Assembly: GCA_964481755.1 (NCBI GenBank)
Contig: CAYZVH010000026.1
Span: 1-25,184, forward strand
Origin: Phocaeicola_A sp964481755
GTDB lineage: Bacteria; Bacteroidota; Bacteroidia; Bacteroidales; Bacteroidaceae
Direction of reading: 5' to 3'
Length of the DNA stretch: 25,184 bases
This document shows, piece by piece, positions 15,138 to 25,055 of this stretch (its first letter is position 1; each line of letters opens with the position of its first letter). A model generated the notes under the pieces. It had not been told where the DNA came from. It was given only the letters and a program-made list of their open reading frames with translations, and ran no database searches. The position numbers were made by a program, and so were the translations under genes.

Positions 15138-16928
15138 TTAGATGTCGAAGAAGAGGAGGATGGCTGTCACCTCCACGGCCAGCACCACCACCTTCATCAG
15201 TATGCCGACGGGCAGGTAGTCGAGCGTCCGGTAGCCTCCCTCGCCGTAGACCAGTTTGTTGCTCGGCGAGCTGAGGGGCGAGATGAAGTTCGACGAGCAG
15301 GCTATCATCAGCGCGATCACGAAGGGCAGGAAGCTCACGCTCAGCGTCAGCGCCGTGGCCATGGCCACCGGATAGAAGATGGCCGCTATGAGGGTGCTGG
15401 CGGCGAACTCCGTGGCGATGCTCGCCATCAGGCAGAGGCAGATGAGACTCAAGATGGGGTTTGCGTCGCACAGGTCGACAATACATTTGGCCAACACGTA
15501 GGAGATGGCCGTCTTCTGTATGGCGAAGGCGAACGCCACCGAGCTGGCGAAGACCAGTATCGTGTTCCAGTTGAACGAGTACCATGCCTGGGTGGTGCTG
15601 CAGCAGCGGGTTATCAGCATCAGCACCGCCGCCAGGAACGCGGCCTGCAACAGTATCATGGAGCCGAACTGCTCCAGCGCCACCATCATCGCCACGATGC
15701 CTATGGCCAGAGCGATGCGGAAGGTTTTCTTAGGCTTCTCATGCTCCTCCAGGAAGACGAGGTCCCTCGACGCGGTCTTCTCCAACACGCGCTTGCGGGT
15801 AGGCGAGCCTTCCAGCAACAACACGTCCTGATGGGTGAGTTTTATCTTGCAGGGGTTCTCGTCCACCAGCTCGCCCTCGCGTACGACGGCCACCAGCACG
15901 GCGTTCTGCACCTCCTCGAAGTCGCACGACTCCATGGTCTCTCCCACCAACAGACTGTCGTGTTGCAGCGAGGCCATGTAGAACTGGTGTCCCTGCTTCG
16001 GGTCGGTGGTGCTGAGGATGGGTTGCGCCAGCGTCAGCTCGTGGTCGTTGCGGATGTCCATGATGACGTCCGCCTGTCCCGCGTAGATGAGACGGTCGCC
16101 CACGTGGATGGTCTCGTCGGGCGACACCGGGCAGATGATCTCCATCTCCTCGCCCCGCATAATCTCTATCAACCGTCCGCCGTTGACGAACAGCACGTTG
16201 GCCTCGCCCACCTTTTTACCTGCGAGGTCGCTCGTCTCCGGCACCAGGAACTCCACCGTGTACTCGCCAATCTCCTCGAGAATGTCGCGTGCCGTGCGTC
16301 GCTCGGGCAGCAGGCGTCGGGTCAAGAGAATGACCAGGATGCCAGCCACCAGACAGCAGAGGCCCGGAACGAGGGGTGTGAACACGTGGTTCTGCAGGTC
16401 CTGATAGTGATAGAGCAGACTGTAGATGAGTATGTTGCTGGGCGAGCCTATCATGGTGCACATGCCTCCCAGCGTGGCCGCGAAGCTCAGCGGCAACAGC
16501 AGCTTGGAGGGAGCCAGCGAGAGCGACTTGGCCCATCCCTTTATCTTCCTCATCATGGTGGTGGTGGCCACCGAGTCGAACACGAAGGCGCTGCATATGG
16601 CGGCCGTCAGCATCATGCGGATGAGCGCCGTCGTGTACCTCTTTGGCTTGCCCAGCGTCTTGTCGATAATCCAACTGAGCGCCCCGCTATGGACCACACC
16701 CGACATCACGATGCAGAGCGTGGCCAGCGTCACCACGGAGATGGCTGTGAAGCTGGAGAACGTCTTGCGCGCGTCGAGCACGCCCGTGATGAAGAGGCAA
16801 GCCATCGCCCCCATGTAGATGAACTCGGCTTGAATCTTGGTCCTTGCCAACAGGATAAACATGACCACCAGGATGGCAATCGTCAGCCATGCATCGGCCT
16901 TCAGAGCAGAAAAGAGGGAAAAGTCCAT
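15138..16928 (-). CDS. SLC13/DASS-family permease with two RCK_C domains (copy 2)
   Basis: Inner-membrane transporter paralogous to the gene at 13195-14994, 596 residues with the same order: membrane half with re-entrant tip GSPSN (161-165), two RCK_C domains (YTVEFLVPETSDLAGKKVGE; LLVGETMESCDFEE), and a second membrane half with TEFAASTLIAAIFYP and tip SSPSN (553-557). The soluble domains and the TLGKP/SLAPSK loops are strongly conserved between the copies, whereas residues at the binding tips differ (GTPPN/GAPSN in copy 1). RCK_C domains commonly bind ligands and regulate transport. The family is clear; a substrate different from copy 1 is an inference from the tip residues. The start ATG 16928 gives MDFSLFSALKADAW, aligning with copy 1. 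Confidence 0.9.
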   Translation of the reverse strand: MDFSLFSALKADAWLTIAILVVMFILLARTKIQAEFIYMGAMACLFITGVLDARKTFSSFTAISVVTLATLCIVMSGVVHSGALSWIIDKTLGKPKRYTTALIRMMLTAAICSAFVFDSVATTTMMRKIKGWAKSLSLAPSKLLLPLSFAATLGGMCTMIGSPSNILIYSLLYHYQDLQNHVFTPLVPGLCCLVAGILVILLTRRLLPERRTARDILEEIGEYTVEFLVPETSDLAGKKVGEANVLFVNGGRLIEIMRGEEMEIICPVSPDETIHVGDRLIYAGQADVIMDIRNDHELTLAQPILSTTDPKQGHQFYMASLQHDSLLVGETMESCDFEEVQNAVLVAVVREGELVDENPCKIKLTHQDVLLLEGSPTRKRVLEKTASRDLVFLEEHEKPKKTFRIALAIGIVAMMVALEQFGSMILLQAAFLAAVLMLITRCCSTTQAWYSFNWNTILVFASSVAFAFAIQKTAISYVLAKCIVDLCDANPILSLICLCLMASIATEFAASTLIAAIFYPVAMATALTLSVSFLPFVIALMIACSSNFISPLSSPSNKLVYGEGGYRTLDYLPVGILMKVVVLAVEVTAILLFFDI

Positions 16929-16976
16929 ACCGTACGTGTCAGATTAGAGTTGTTTACTTTAAATTCTTTTGTTCCG

Positions 16977-16984
16977 CAAATATA
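16977..16984 (-). promoter_or_regulatory. -7 promoter box of SLC13 copy 2
   Basis: TATATTTG on the minus strand, 49 nt before ATG 16928, fits the Bacteroidota -7 consensus. The neighbouring bases (GCAAATATAGA on the plus strand) are identical to those at copy 1. No clear TTTG -33 box is seen. Confidence 0.5.
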
Positions 16985-17038
16985 GAACATTTATTTGAAG
17001 TTCGCTCTGTTTGAACCATTATTTTGCGACTTTGTTAA

Positions 17039-17068
17039 GTAGAAGTGCCAAAACCAGGGGTAGAAGTG
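17039..17068. repeat. Direct repeat GTAGAAGTG upstream of the GH51 operon
   Basis: GTAGAAGTG occurs at 17039-17047 and again at 17060-17068, 21 bp apart, so on the same face of the helix. It lies about 85 bp upstream of the GH51 -7 box and could be a regulator site. The rest of 16985-17150 contains only a small GC hairpin (ACGCC/GGCGT, near 17087-17100). Confidence 0.35.
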
Positions 17069-17153
17069 TATCTCGTACAACAATAACGCCGCCCGGCGTA
17101 AGAATTGAAGGTAAATTAGTGGCGCGGATGCTAGCGCATTCAAAAAGAAACAT

Positions 17154-17161
17154 TATATTTG
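17154..17161 (+). promoter_or_regulatory. -7 promoter box of the GH51 operon
   Basis: TATATTTG fits TAnnTTTG, 70 nt before ATG 17232. There is no obvious TTTG at -33, which suggests dependence on an activator. Confidence 0.55.
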
Positions 17162-17231
17162 CCCACGTCATTATCATTATCCATCGAAGGGATAGATATC
17201 AGACATCAGTTTCAATTTAAACCATAAAAAC

Positions 17232-18785
<1,554 letters not shown>

Positions 18786-18791
18786 CACACT

Positions 18792-20762
18792 ATGGTACGC
18801 TATTATAATATAGGTAAACTGTTCGCGCTGGCCATGCTCCTTGCGCCGACCCTCTCGTCGGCACAAGAGGCCGTCAGCCAGATGACTGTGAACGTGGCCA
18901 AGCCCACGGCACAGATACAGTCCACCATGTACGGCATCTTCTTCGAGGACATCAACTTCGGTGCCGACGGCGGACTCTACGCCGAGCTGGTGAAGAACCG
19001 CTCCTTCGAGTTCCCCCAACCCTTCACTGGCTGGGTGCCCTATGGCAACGTGCAGGTACTCACCGAGAACCCCTGCTTCGACCGCAACCCTCACTACGTG
19101 CGCATCACCAACGACGGTGCCCTCACCCGTGCCGGTCTCGACAACGAGGGCTTCAAAGGCATCGGTCTGAAGAAGGACGAGGCCTACCGCCTCTCGTTCT
19201 ACGCCCGCACCACCACCGACACGCCGATGAAGCTGCAGGTGGAGCTGGTGGACTCCCACCACAACAATAAGTTCAAGCAAGAGGTGGAAGTCAGCGGCAA
19301 GGACTGGAAGAAGGTGGAGCTGCGCATCGTAGCCCCCTTCACCGACGCTCACAGCCGTCTGCGCATCCTGCTCAACACCGCCGGTGCCGTGGACATGGAC
19401 CACATCTCCCTCTTCCCCGTGAACACCTGGAAGGGACGTGAGAACGGCCTGCGTGCTGACCTGGCCCAGGCGCTCTACGACCTCCATCCCGGCATCTTCC
19501 GCTTCCCCGGAGGCTGCATCGTGGAGGGAACCATCCTGGAGACCCGCTACCAGTGGAAGAACTCCGTGGGCCCGGTGGAGAACCGCCCCGTCAACATCAA
19601 CCGCTGGAACTACACCTTCCCGCAAAAGTTCTTCCCCGACTATTACCAGAGCTACGGCATGGGATTCTTCGAACTCTTCCAGCTGAGCGAGGACATCGGC
19701 GCCGAGCCGCTGCCGGTCATCAGCTGCGGCCTCTCCTGCCAGTACGAGCGTGCTGAGGAAGTGCCCCTCGACCAACTGCAGCCCTACATCCAGGACGCGC
19801 TCGACCTCATCGAGTTCGCCAACGGGCCGGTGGACTCCCAGTGGGGTAAGGTGCGTGCCGACATGGGTCACCCCGCCCCCTTCAACCTGAAGTTCCTGGC
19901 CGTGGGCAACGAGCAGTGGGGCAAGGTCTACCCCGAGCGTCTGGAGCTCTTCATGAAAGCCATCCGTGCAAAATACCCCGAGATAAAGATTGTGGGCACC
20001 TCCGGACCAAGCGCCGAGGGTGAACAGTTCGAGTACCTGTGGCCCGAGATGAAGCGTCTGAAGGTGGACCTCGTGGACGAGCACTACTATAAACCGCCCC
20101 AGTGGTTCTTCGACAACGCCGCCCGCTACGATGGCTACGACCGCAAGGGCCCGAAGGTGTTCGCTGGCGAGTACGCCTCGCACGACCACTCCTCCGGCAA
20201 GGCCAACAACTTCCTGGCCGCCCTCTCCGAAGCCGCTTTCATGACCGGCTTGGAGCGCAACGCCGACGTGGTGCAGCTGGCCACCTACGCACCCCTCTTC
20301 GCCCACGTGGACGGCTGGCAGTGGAACCCCGACCTCATCTGGTTCGATAACCTGCGGATGATGCGCACGCCCAACTACTATGTGCAGCAACTCTACGGCA
20401 TGAACGCCGGCACCGACGTGCTGCAGCTGACCATGGACGGTGCTGCCGTCACCGGTCAGAACGGACTCTATGCCACCGCCGCCCTCGATAGCCGCACCGG
20501 CGAGATTATCCTCAAACTGGTGAACGCCGCCGACAAGGAGGCCCGTGTGGACCTGACCTTCAACGGCCTGAAGAAGAAGCAACTGCTGGCCGGCACCTGC
20601 ACCTATCTGCAGAGCGACGACCTGAAGGCTGTCAACACGCTGGAGGGCGAGACCCTTGTGCCGCGCATGCGCCCTGTGAAGATAGAGGCCGCTGACCAAC
20701 TGAGCCTGCAACTGCCCGCCCATTACTTCGGCGTCTACCGTCTGTCGGTCGGCACCAAGTAA
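18792..20762 (+). CDS. GH51 alpha-L-arabinofuranosidase with CBM4/9-like insert
   Basis: Second family 51 arabinofuranosidase, of the longer type. The 656-residue protein has a signal peptide ending near residue 24 (TLSSA/Q), then the beginning of the catalytic fold (MYGIFFEDINFGADGGLYAEL, 46-66), a carbohydrate-binding CBM4/9-like beta-sandwich at about 70-210, and the rest of the barrel. This includes FRFPGGCIVEG, the acid/base Glu 374 in VGNEQWG, DEHYY near 430, and the nucleophile Glu 460 in FAGEYASH. A C-terminal beta domain follows to HYFGVYRLSVGTK. The catalytic residues are intact. It begins 6 nt after the first GH51 gene and is clearly co-transcribed; the pair probably debranch and trim arabinose side chains of different length or linkage. 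Confidence 0.94.
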   Translation: MVRYYNIGKLFALAMLLAPTLSSAQEAVSQMTVNVAKPTAQIQSTMYGIFFEDINFGADGGLYAELVKNRSFEFPQPFTGWVPYGNVQVLTENPCFDRNPHYVRITNDGALTRAGLDNEGFKGIGLKKDEAYRLSFYARTTTDTPMKLQVELVDSHHNNKFKQEVEVSGKDWKKVELRIVAPFTDAHSRLRILLNTAGAVDMDHISLFPVNTWKGRENGLRADLAQALYDLHPGIFRFPGGCIVEGTILETRYQWKNSVGPVENRPVNINRWNYTFPQKFFPDYYQSYGMGFFELFQLSEDIGAEPLPVISCGLSCQYERAEEVPLDQLQPYIQDALDLIEFANGPVDSQWGKVRADMGHPAPFNLKFLAVGNEQWGKVYPERLELFMKAIRAKYPEIKIVGTSGPSAEGEQFEYLWPEMKRLKVDLVDEHYYKPPQWFFDNAARYDGYDRKGPKVFAGEYASHDHSSGKANNFLAALSEAAFMTGLERNADVVQLATYAPLFAHVDGWQWNPDLIWFDNLRMMRTPNYYVQQLYGMNAGTDVLQLTMDGAAVTGQNGLYATAALDSRTGEIILKLVNAADKEARVDLTFNGLKKKQLLAGTCTYLQSDDLKAVNTLEGETLVPRMRPVKIEAADQLSLQLPAHYFGVYRLSVGTK

Positions 20763-20887
20763 CGGAGTGAACGGTAGCCCGTAGGGCCATGAAATAATGA
20801 CCCTACGCTCAAGTGCCCGAGACCCTATGCTCAACGCCCCGAGACCCTACGGTCTCGGGCATTAGACCCTAAGGTCTCTGAAAACCT
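20760..20887. repeat. Tandem 22-bp palindromic repeat array C
   Basis: Six units of exactly 22 bp begin with TA at 20760, 20782, 20804, 20826, 20848 and 20870; the first includes the stop codon of the GH51 gene. The units at 20804 and 20826 share TAxGCTCAA and CCCGAGACCC, and the next units drift. GACCC closes four of them. The sequence CTCAAGTGCC also occurs in array A at 10370-10379. Noncoding; family not recognised. Confidence 0.7.
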
Positions 20888-20933
20888 CCCTTTGACCCAC
20901 TGGGAGAACCCGTTCTCCTTGGTGCGCAAAGGG
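20888..20933. other. Nested hairpin after array C
   Basis: CCCTTTG (20888-20894) pairs perfectly with CAAAGGG (20927-20933) and encloses CAC/GTG and GGAGAA (20903-20908) with TTCTCC (20913-20918) around a 4-nt loop. It lies directly after the repeat array. No T-run follows, so it may be a structured RNA 3' element rather than a classical terminator. Confidence 0.45.
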
Positions 20934-20972
20934 CACTGAATAAAGAACTTCATTATTGTGATTGTTAGTTGA

Positions 20973-21008
20973 GGGACCTTGTCGGAGCCATGTCGACGGG
21001 TCCCTTTT
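20973..21008 (+). terminator. Terminator of the GH51 operon
   Basis: GGGACC (20973-20978) and GGTCCC (20999-21004) form the outer stem, and GTCG/CGAC the inner one; TTTT follows at 21005. The remaining bases to 21240, including a T7 run at 21201-21207, hold nothing I can assign. Confidence 0.65.
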
Positions 21009-21242
21009 GCATGGAGCAAGTTGTAAGCCTCTCTGCCCCTAAACCTGCGTTTTACTCAATCGTTGCCCAACGTTTCCTTACTCTATGGTATTTGCTCGTA
21101 ACATATTTCCAGACGGGACCTTTCCGACGTTTTGTACGATGTGTCTCCGTATAATTATGCAATTGTGGCAGCGATGCGGACCTATAAATCGGCCAATTAT
21201 GTTTTTTTAATAGATATTTGATTGTATCTTCCTCCCCGAACA

Positions 21243-21274
21243 GTTGTTTATAATCGACTAAAAGACTACATTTG
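21243..21274 (+). promoter_or_regulatory. Promoter of the iorAB-aminotransferase operon
   Basis: A -7 box TACATTTG (21267-21274) and a -33-like GTTG (21243-21246) are 20 bp apart. Transcription would begin near 21281, upstream of ATG 21304, which rules out the GTG codon at 21274 as a start. Confidence 0.65.
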
Positions 21275-21303
21275 TGCACTTAAAAAAGATAACACCAATC
21301 TCT

Positions 21304-22905
21304 ATGAACGAAAGAACACTACTTTTGGGTGATGAGGCTGTGGCCTTGGGCGCGTTGCACGCCGGTCTGTCCGGTGTCTATGCCTACCCCGGCACACCCT
21401 CTACAGAAATCACCGAATTTATCCAAGGCCATCCGTTGGCGAAAGAGCGGAACATACACTGCAACTGGTCTACCAATGAGAAGACGGCTATGGAGGCCGC
21501 CCTCGGTATGTCCTACATGGGCAAGCGCGCCATGGTGTGTATGAAACATGTGGGAATGAACGTGGCCGCCGATGCCTTCGTCAACGCCGCCATGACGGGA
21601 ACGAACGGAGGCCTGGTGATTGTGGCTGCCGACGACCCCTCGATGCACTCCTCCCAGAACGAGCAGGACTCCCGCTTCTATGGCAAGTTCGCCATGATAC
21701 CCACCTTCGAACCCTCGTCGCAGCAAGAGGCTTACCACATGATAGGCGACGCTTTCGAGTTCTCCGAGCGCTACAAGGTGCCCGTGCTCTTCCGCATGGT
21801 CACCCGCATGGCTCACTCCCGTGCCGTGGTGGAGACAGGCCCCGTGCGCGACACCAACCCCATGACCTATCCCGAGAACCCGGGCGACTGGGTGCTGATG
21901 CCCATCGTGGCCCGTCGGCGCAACCAACAGTTGATAGCCAAACATCCCGATTTCGTCCGCGAGGCAGAGAACTCTATATATAATAAGGTAAGCGAAGGCA
22001 CCGACCACTCACTGGGCATCATCGCCTGCGGCATTGCCTACAACTACCTGATGGAACACTTCAAGGACGGTTGCCCCTTCCCGGTGCTCAAGGTCTCACA
22101 ATACCCGCTGCCCGTGCAGGCCATCCGCAAGCTGGCCGCTGAGTGCAAGGAGCTGCTGGTGCTGGAGGATGGACAGCCCGTGGTGGAGGAGAAACTCCTC
22201 GGTGTGCTGGAGCAACCCTTGGCCATCAAGGGCCGCCTCAGTGGCGACGTGCCCCGCACAGGTGAACTCACTCCGGACAATATCATCGCCGCCCTCGGCT
22301 TGAAGGACGAGGAGGTTTATCCCGCCAGCCAGCTGGTGGTGCCCCGTCCGCCCGCACTCTGCCAAGGCTGCGGTCACCGCGACATGTACGCCGCCCTCAA
22401 CGAGGTGGTGCGCGAGTATGACAATAGCCGTGTGTTCAGCGACATAGGTTGCTACACACTGGGATTCCTGCCGCCCTACCGCGCCATCCATTCCGTGGTG
22501 GACATGGGCGCCTCCATCACCATGGCCAAGGGCGCTGCCGACGCAGGCCAGTTCCCCTCGGTGGCCGTCATCGGCGACTCCACCTTCACCCACTCCGGCA
22601 TGACCGGACTGCTGGATGCCGTCAACGAGAAGAGCAACATCACCATCCTCATCTCCGATAACCTGACGACCGGCATGACCGGTGGCCAGGACTCCGCCGG
22701 CACAGGCCGTCTGGAGAGCATCTGTCTTGGCATCGGCGTGGAGCCCGAGCACGTGCGTGTGGTGGTGCCCCTGCCCAAGAACATGGAAGAGATGAAACAG
22801 GTGATTCGGGACGAAATCAACTATCACGGAGTCAGTGTGGTGATTACCCGCAGAGAGTGTATCCAGACCGCGCGCCGTCACAACAAAAACAAAGGAGAAA
22901 AATAA
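21304..22905 (+). CDS. iorA: Indolepyruvate:ferredoxin oxidoreductase alpha subunit, without ferredoxin domain
   Basis: Large subunit of the thiamine-diphosphate enzyme that oxidatively decarboxylates aryl pyruvates (indolepyruvate, phenylpyruvate) to aryl-acetyl-CoA, or runs in reverse. From ATG 21304 it has 533 residues. The N-terminal pyrimidine-type domain starts LLLGDEAVALGALHAGLSGVY with YPGTPSTEITEF (28-39) and KHVGMNVAADAF. The C-terminal TPP-binding domain has CQGCGHRDMYAALNE (353-367), SDIGCYTLG, VIGDSTFTHSGMTGLLDAV (422-440) and ISDNLTTGMTGGQ (450-462). After residue 474 only one cysteine remains (RRECIQ), so the C-terminal double [4Fe-4S] domain of the longer IorA proteins is absent. 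It is followed by iorB one base later, with an AGGAG at 22893-22897. The assignment is firm; the aryl side-chain preference is not. Confidence 0.93.
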   Translation: MNERTLLLGDEAVALGALHAGLSGVYAYPGTPSTEITEFIQGHPLAKERNIHCNWSTNEKTAMEAALGMSYMGKRAMVCMKHVGMNVAADAFVNAAMTGTNGGLVIVAADDPSMHSSQNEQDSRFYGKFAMIPTFEPSSQQEAYHMIGDAFEFSERYKVPVLFRMVTRMAHSRAVVETGPVRDTNPMTYPENPGDWVLMPIVARRRNQQLIAKHPDFVREAENSIYNKVSEGTDHSLGIIACGIAYNYLMEHFKDGCPFPVLKVSQYPLPVQAIRKLAAECKELLVLEDGQPVVEEKLLGVLEQPLAIKGRLSGDVPRTGELTPDNIIAALGLKDEEVYPASQLVVPRPPALCQGCGHRDMYAALNEVVREYDNSRVFSDIGCYTLGFLPPYRAIHSVVDMGASITMAKGAADAGQFPSVAVIGDSTFTHSGMTGLLDAVNEKSNITILISDNLTTGMTGGQDSAGTGRLESICLGIGVEPEHVRVVVPLPKNMEEMKQVIRDEINYHGVSVVITRRECIQTARRHNKNKGEK

Positions 22906-22906
22906 G

Positions 22907-23494
22907 ATGCAAACAGACATTATACTTTCCGGCGTAGGAGGACAAGGTATCCTCTCTATCGCCACCATCATCGGTGCCGCTGCCATGAAGGAGGGCCTCT
23001 ACATCAAACAGGCCGAGGTACACGGCATGAGCCAGCGCGGCGGCGATGTGCAGTCCAACCTGCGCATCAGTTCCGACCCCATCGCCTCGGACCTTATCCC
23101 CCTGGGCAAGACCGACCTCATCATTTCGTTGGAGCCCATGGAGGCCCTGCGCTACCTGCCCTATCTGAAGAAAGAGGGATGGATCATCACCAACACCGTA
23201 CCCTTCGTCAACATCGGCAACTACCCCGACCAGCAGGCGCTGCTGCAGCAGATTGCCGCCTTGCCCCACTCCGTGACTATGGACGTGGACACACTGGCCA
23301 AGAGCGTAGCCTCGCCCCGTGCCGCCAACATCGTACTGCTGGGCGCCGCCGCTCCCTTCCTGGGCATCGAGGAGGAGAAGATAGCCGAGGCCATACGCAC
23401 CGTCTTCGCCCGCAAGGGTGAGGCCATCGTGGAGATGAACGAGAAAGCCTTCCGTGCCGGTCTGGAGGTAGCACACCAATCCATAAAGAAGTAA
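22907..23494 (+). CDS. iorB: Indolepyruvate:ferredoxin oxidoreductase beta subunit
   Basis: Small subunit of the same enzyme, with the pyruvate-ferredoxin oxidoreductase gamma-type fold. The 195-residue protein begins TDIILSGVGGQGILSIATII and contains VHGMSQRGGDVQSNLRI (about 39-55), DLIISLEPMEALRYLPYL, and AAPFLGIEEEKI near the end, all family landmarks. Its length is normal for IorB. It starts one base after the iorA stop and ends 5 nt before the aminotransferase gene, so the three genes form one transcript. No iron-sulfur motif is present here either. Confidence 0.94.
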   Translation: MQTDIILSGVGGQGILSIATIIGAAAMKEGLYIKQAEVHGMSQRGGDVQSNLRISSDPIASDLIPLGKTDLIISLEPMEALRYLPYLKKEGWIITNTVPFVNIGNYPDQQALLQQIAALPHSVTMDVDTLAKSVASPRAANIVLLGAAAPFLGIEEEKIAEAIRTVFARKGEAIVEMNEKAFRAGLEVAHQSIKK

Positions 23495-23499
23495 AGGCC

Positions 23500-24810
23500 A
23501 TGAGCATACCATTCAAGAAAGAAGAGGTGAGCGAGGTGATGCAACAGATGCACCTCACCGAAGTGGCCAAGGCCACCATACGACAGACCGTAGCCCTGTC
23601 CGAAGCCCTGGAGGCACGCACGGGCGAGAAGTTTGTCCACCTCGAGATGGGTTCGCCCGGTCTGCCCCCCAACCGGATAGGCATCGAAGCCCAGAAGAAG
23701 GCCCTCGACAGCGGGGTGCCCCAGTCGTACCCCAACGTGGCGGGCATCGCACCGCTGAAGCAGGAAGCCTCCCGCTTCATCAAGGCCTTCCTCAATATCG
23801 ACGTCAACCCCGAAGGCTGTGTGCCTACCGTAGGATCGATGATGGGAACCTTCGCGTCGTTCATCCTCACCACACACCTCCATGCCGAGAAGAACACCAT
23901 CCTCTTCATCGACCCGGGCTTCTCCGTGCAGCCGATGCAGGCCAACGTGCTGGGCTACAAGAAGGCATCGTTCGACGTGTACGCCTACCGCGGTGAGAAG
24001 TTGCGCGACGAGCTGCGCCGCATCCTCTCCGCCGGCAACATCGCCGCCATGATCTACTCCAACCCCAACAACCCCTCGTGGGTCTGCTTCACCGAGGAAG
24101 AGTTGGGCTACATCGGTGCCTTGGCCACCGAGTTCGACACTGTCGTCATCGAGGACCTCGCTTACCTGGGCATGGACTTCCGCAAGGACTTGGGCCATCC
24201 CTTCGAGCCTCCCTATCAGGCTACCGTGGCGCGCTACACGCAGAACTACCTGCTGATGCTCTCCGCCTCCAAGATATTCAGCTACGCCGGCGAGCGGTTG
24301 GCCATCGTGGCCATCTCCGACGGCCTGTTCAACCGCGTCTATCCCAACCTGCAGAAGACCTTGGGCATGGACACCCCCGGCCGGGCGTTCATCTACTCCA
24401 TCATCTACTGCCTCTCGTCCGGCGTGTGCCACTCGGCACAGTATGCCTTGGCGGCCATGTACAAAGCCGCCTGCGACGGGAAGATCAACTTTGTGGAGGA
24501 CACCCGCGAGTATGCCCGTCGGGCCGCACGGTTGAAAGAGATATTCCAGCGCCATGGGTTCCACATCGTCTACGACAAGGACCTGGACCAACCCGTGAGC
24601 GACGGATTCTTCTTCACCATTGGCCGCAAAGGCTTCTCGGGCGACGAGCTGATAAACGAACTGATCTATTACGGCGTGGCCGCCATCTCGCTCCGCACCA
24701 CCGGCAGCGAGCAGCAAGGCATCCGCGTCTGTACCTCTACGGTGACCAACGATTACTATACGTGGCTGGACGAACGCCTGCGTATCTTCAATCAGAATCA
24801 CCCGTTATAA
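23500..24810 (+). CDS. Class I/II PLP-dependent aminotransferase
   Basis: Fold-type I aminotransferase expected to interconvert an amino acid, probably aromatic, and its 2-oxoacid, the substrate of IorAB. The 436-residue protein shows VHLEMGSPGLPPN (46-58), IYSNPNNPSW (185-194), VVIEDLAYLGMD (215-226) with Asp 219 and Tyr 222, the cofactor lysine 258 in LSASKIFSYAGERLA, and the C-terminal substrate-binding Arg 409 in GIRVCTS. All key residues are intact. There is no signal peptide, so it is cytosolic. It is the last gene before a strong terminator and begins 5 nt after iorB. Aromatic specificity is inferred only from the operon. Confidence 0.9.
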   Translation: MSIPFKKEEVSEVMQQMHLTEVAKATIRQTVALSEALEARTGEKFVHLEMGSPGLPPNRIGIEAQKKALDSGVPQSYPNVAGIAPLKQEASRFIKAFLNIDVNPEGCVPTVGSMMGTFASFILTTHLHAEKNTILFIDPGFSVQPMQANVLGYKKASFDVYAYRGEKLRDELRRILSAGNIAAMIYSNPNNPSWVCFTEEELGYIGALATEFDTVVIEDLAYLGMDFRKDLGHPFEPPYQATVARYTQNYLLMLSASKIFSYAGERLAIVAISDGLFNRVYPNLQKTLGMDTPGRAFIYSIIYCLSSGVCHSAQYALAAMYKAACDGKINFVEDTREYARRAARLKEIFQRHGFHIVYDKDLDQPVSDGFFFTIGRKGFSGDELINELIYYGVAAISLRTTGSEQQGIRVCTSTVTNDYYTWLDERLRIFNQNHPL

Positions 24811-24817
24811 AATAAGG

Positions 24818-24867
24818 AATCCCTGGCAGACCGTTGCCCATGCGACAGTCTGCTGGGGATTGTCTTT
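24818..24867 (+). terminator. Terminator of the iorAB operon
   Basis: AATCCC, GCAGAC (24818-24831) pair with GTCTGC, GGGATT (24848-24861) across a two-base internal TG mismatch, giving a 12-pair stem. GTCTTT follows. It lies 7 nt after the aminotransferase stop. Confidence 0.72.
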
Positions 24868-24875
24868 AAAATGCC

Positions 24876-25055
24876 GGAAGTGTGCACGGCCACTTTCCCT
24901 TGTCGGCACTGCTTGCGGTCTTAAACCTAAACCTTTACCGAGCGGCCCCTCTTGGGGCGTGCGCTCTTTGACAGAACCCCAATGACAGCTTCCGTCCCTC
25001 CGCTGAGGGAGTGGCGTGGGCGCTTATCCTCTGTTCCCATCCGTAGGGTGGGGCG
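24876..25055 (+). other. Hairpin-rich leader upstream of the CoA-transferase gene
   Basis: The 207-nt stretch before the last gene contains five consecutive potential stems: GGAAGTG/CACTTTCC (24876-24898), GAGCG/CGCTC with CCCC/GGGG inside (24940-24966), TCCCTC/GAGGGA (24995-25010, 4-nt loop), and a CCCATCC/GGGTGGG pairing (about 25037-25053). No open reading frame or clear -7 box is seen. It could be a structured 5' leader; no known riboswitch was recognised. Confidence 0.35.

Noticed and set aside
17011..17220. Possible 69-residue protein on the plus strand
   Set aside because: It covers the GH51 promoter, ends just before the GH51 start, and shows no recognisable family pattern.
20969..21154. 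Possible 61-residue protein on the plus strand
   Set aside because: It begins within the terminator hairpin of the GH51 operon and has no family features.
21150..21207. Terminator or small RNA before the T7 run
   Set aside because: The possible stem (AATTG with CAATT) is short and interrupted, too weak to call.
21052..21279. Possible 75-residue protein on the minus strand
   Set aside because: It overlaps the iorA promoter on the opposite strand, with no promoter of its own and no recognisable motif.
21274..21303. Upstream GTG start for iorA
   Set aside because: The codon overlaps the last base of the -7 box TACATTTG, so it would not be in the transcript; ATG 21304 also fits the family N-terminus.
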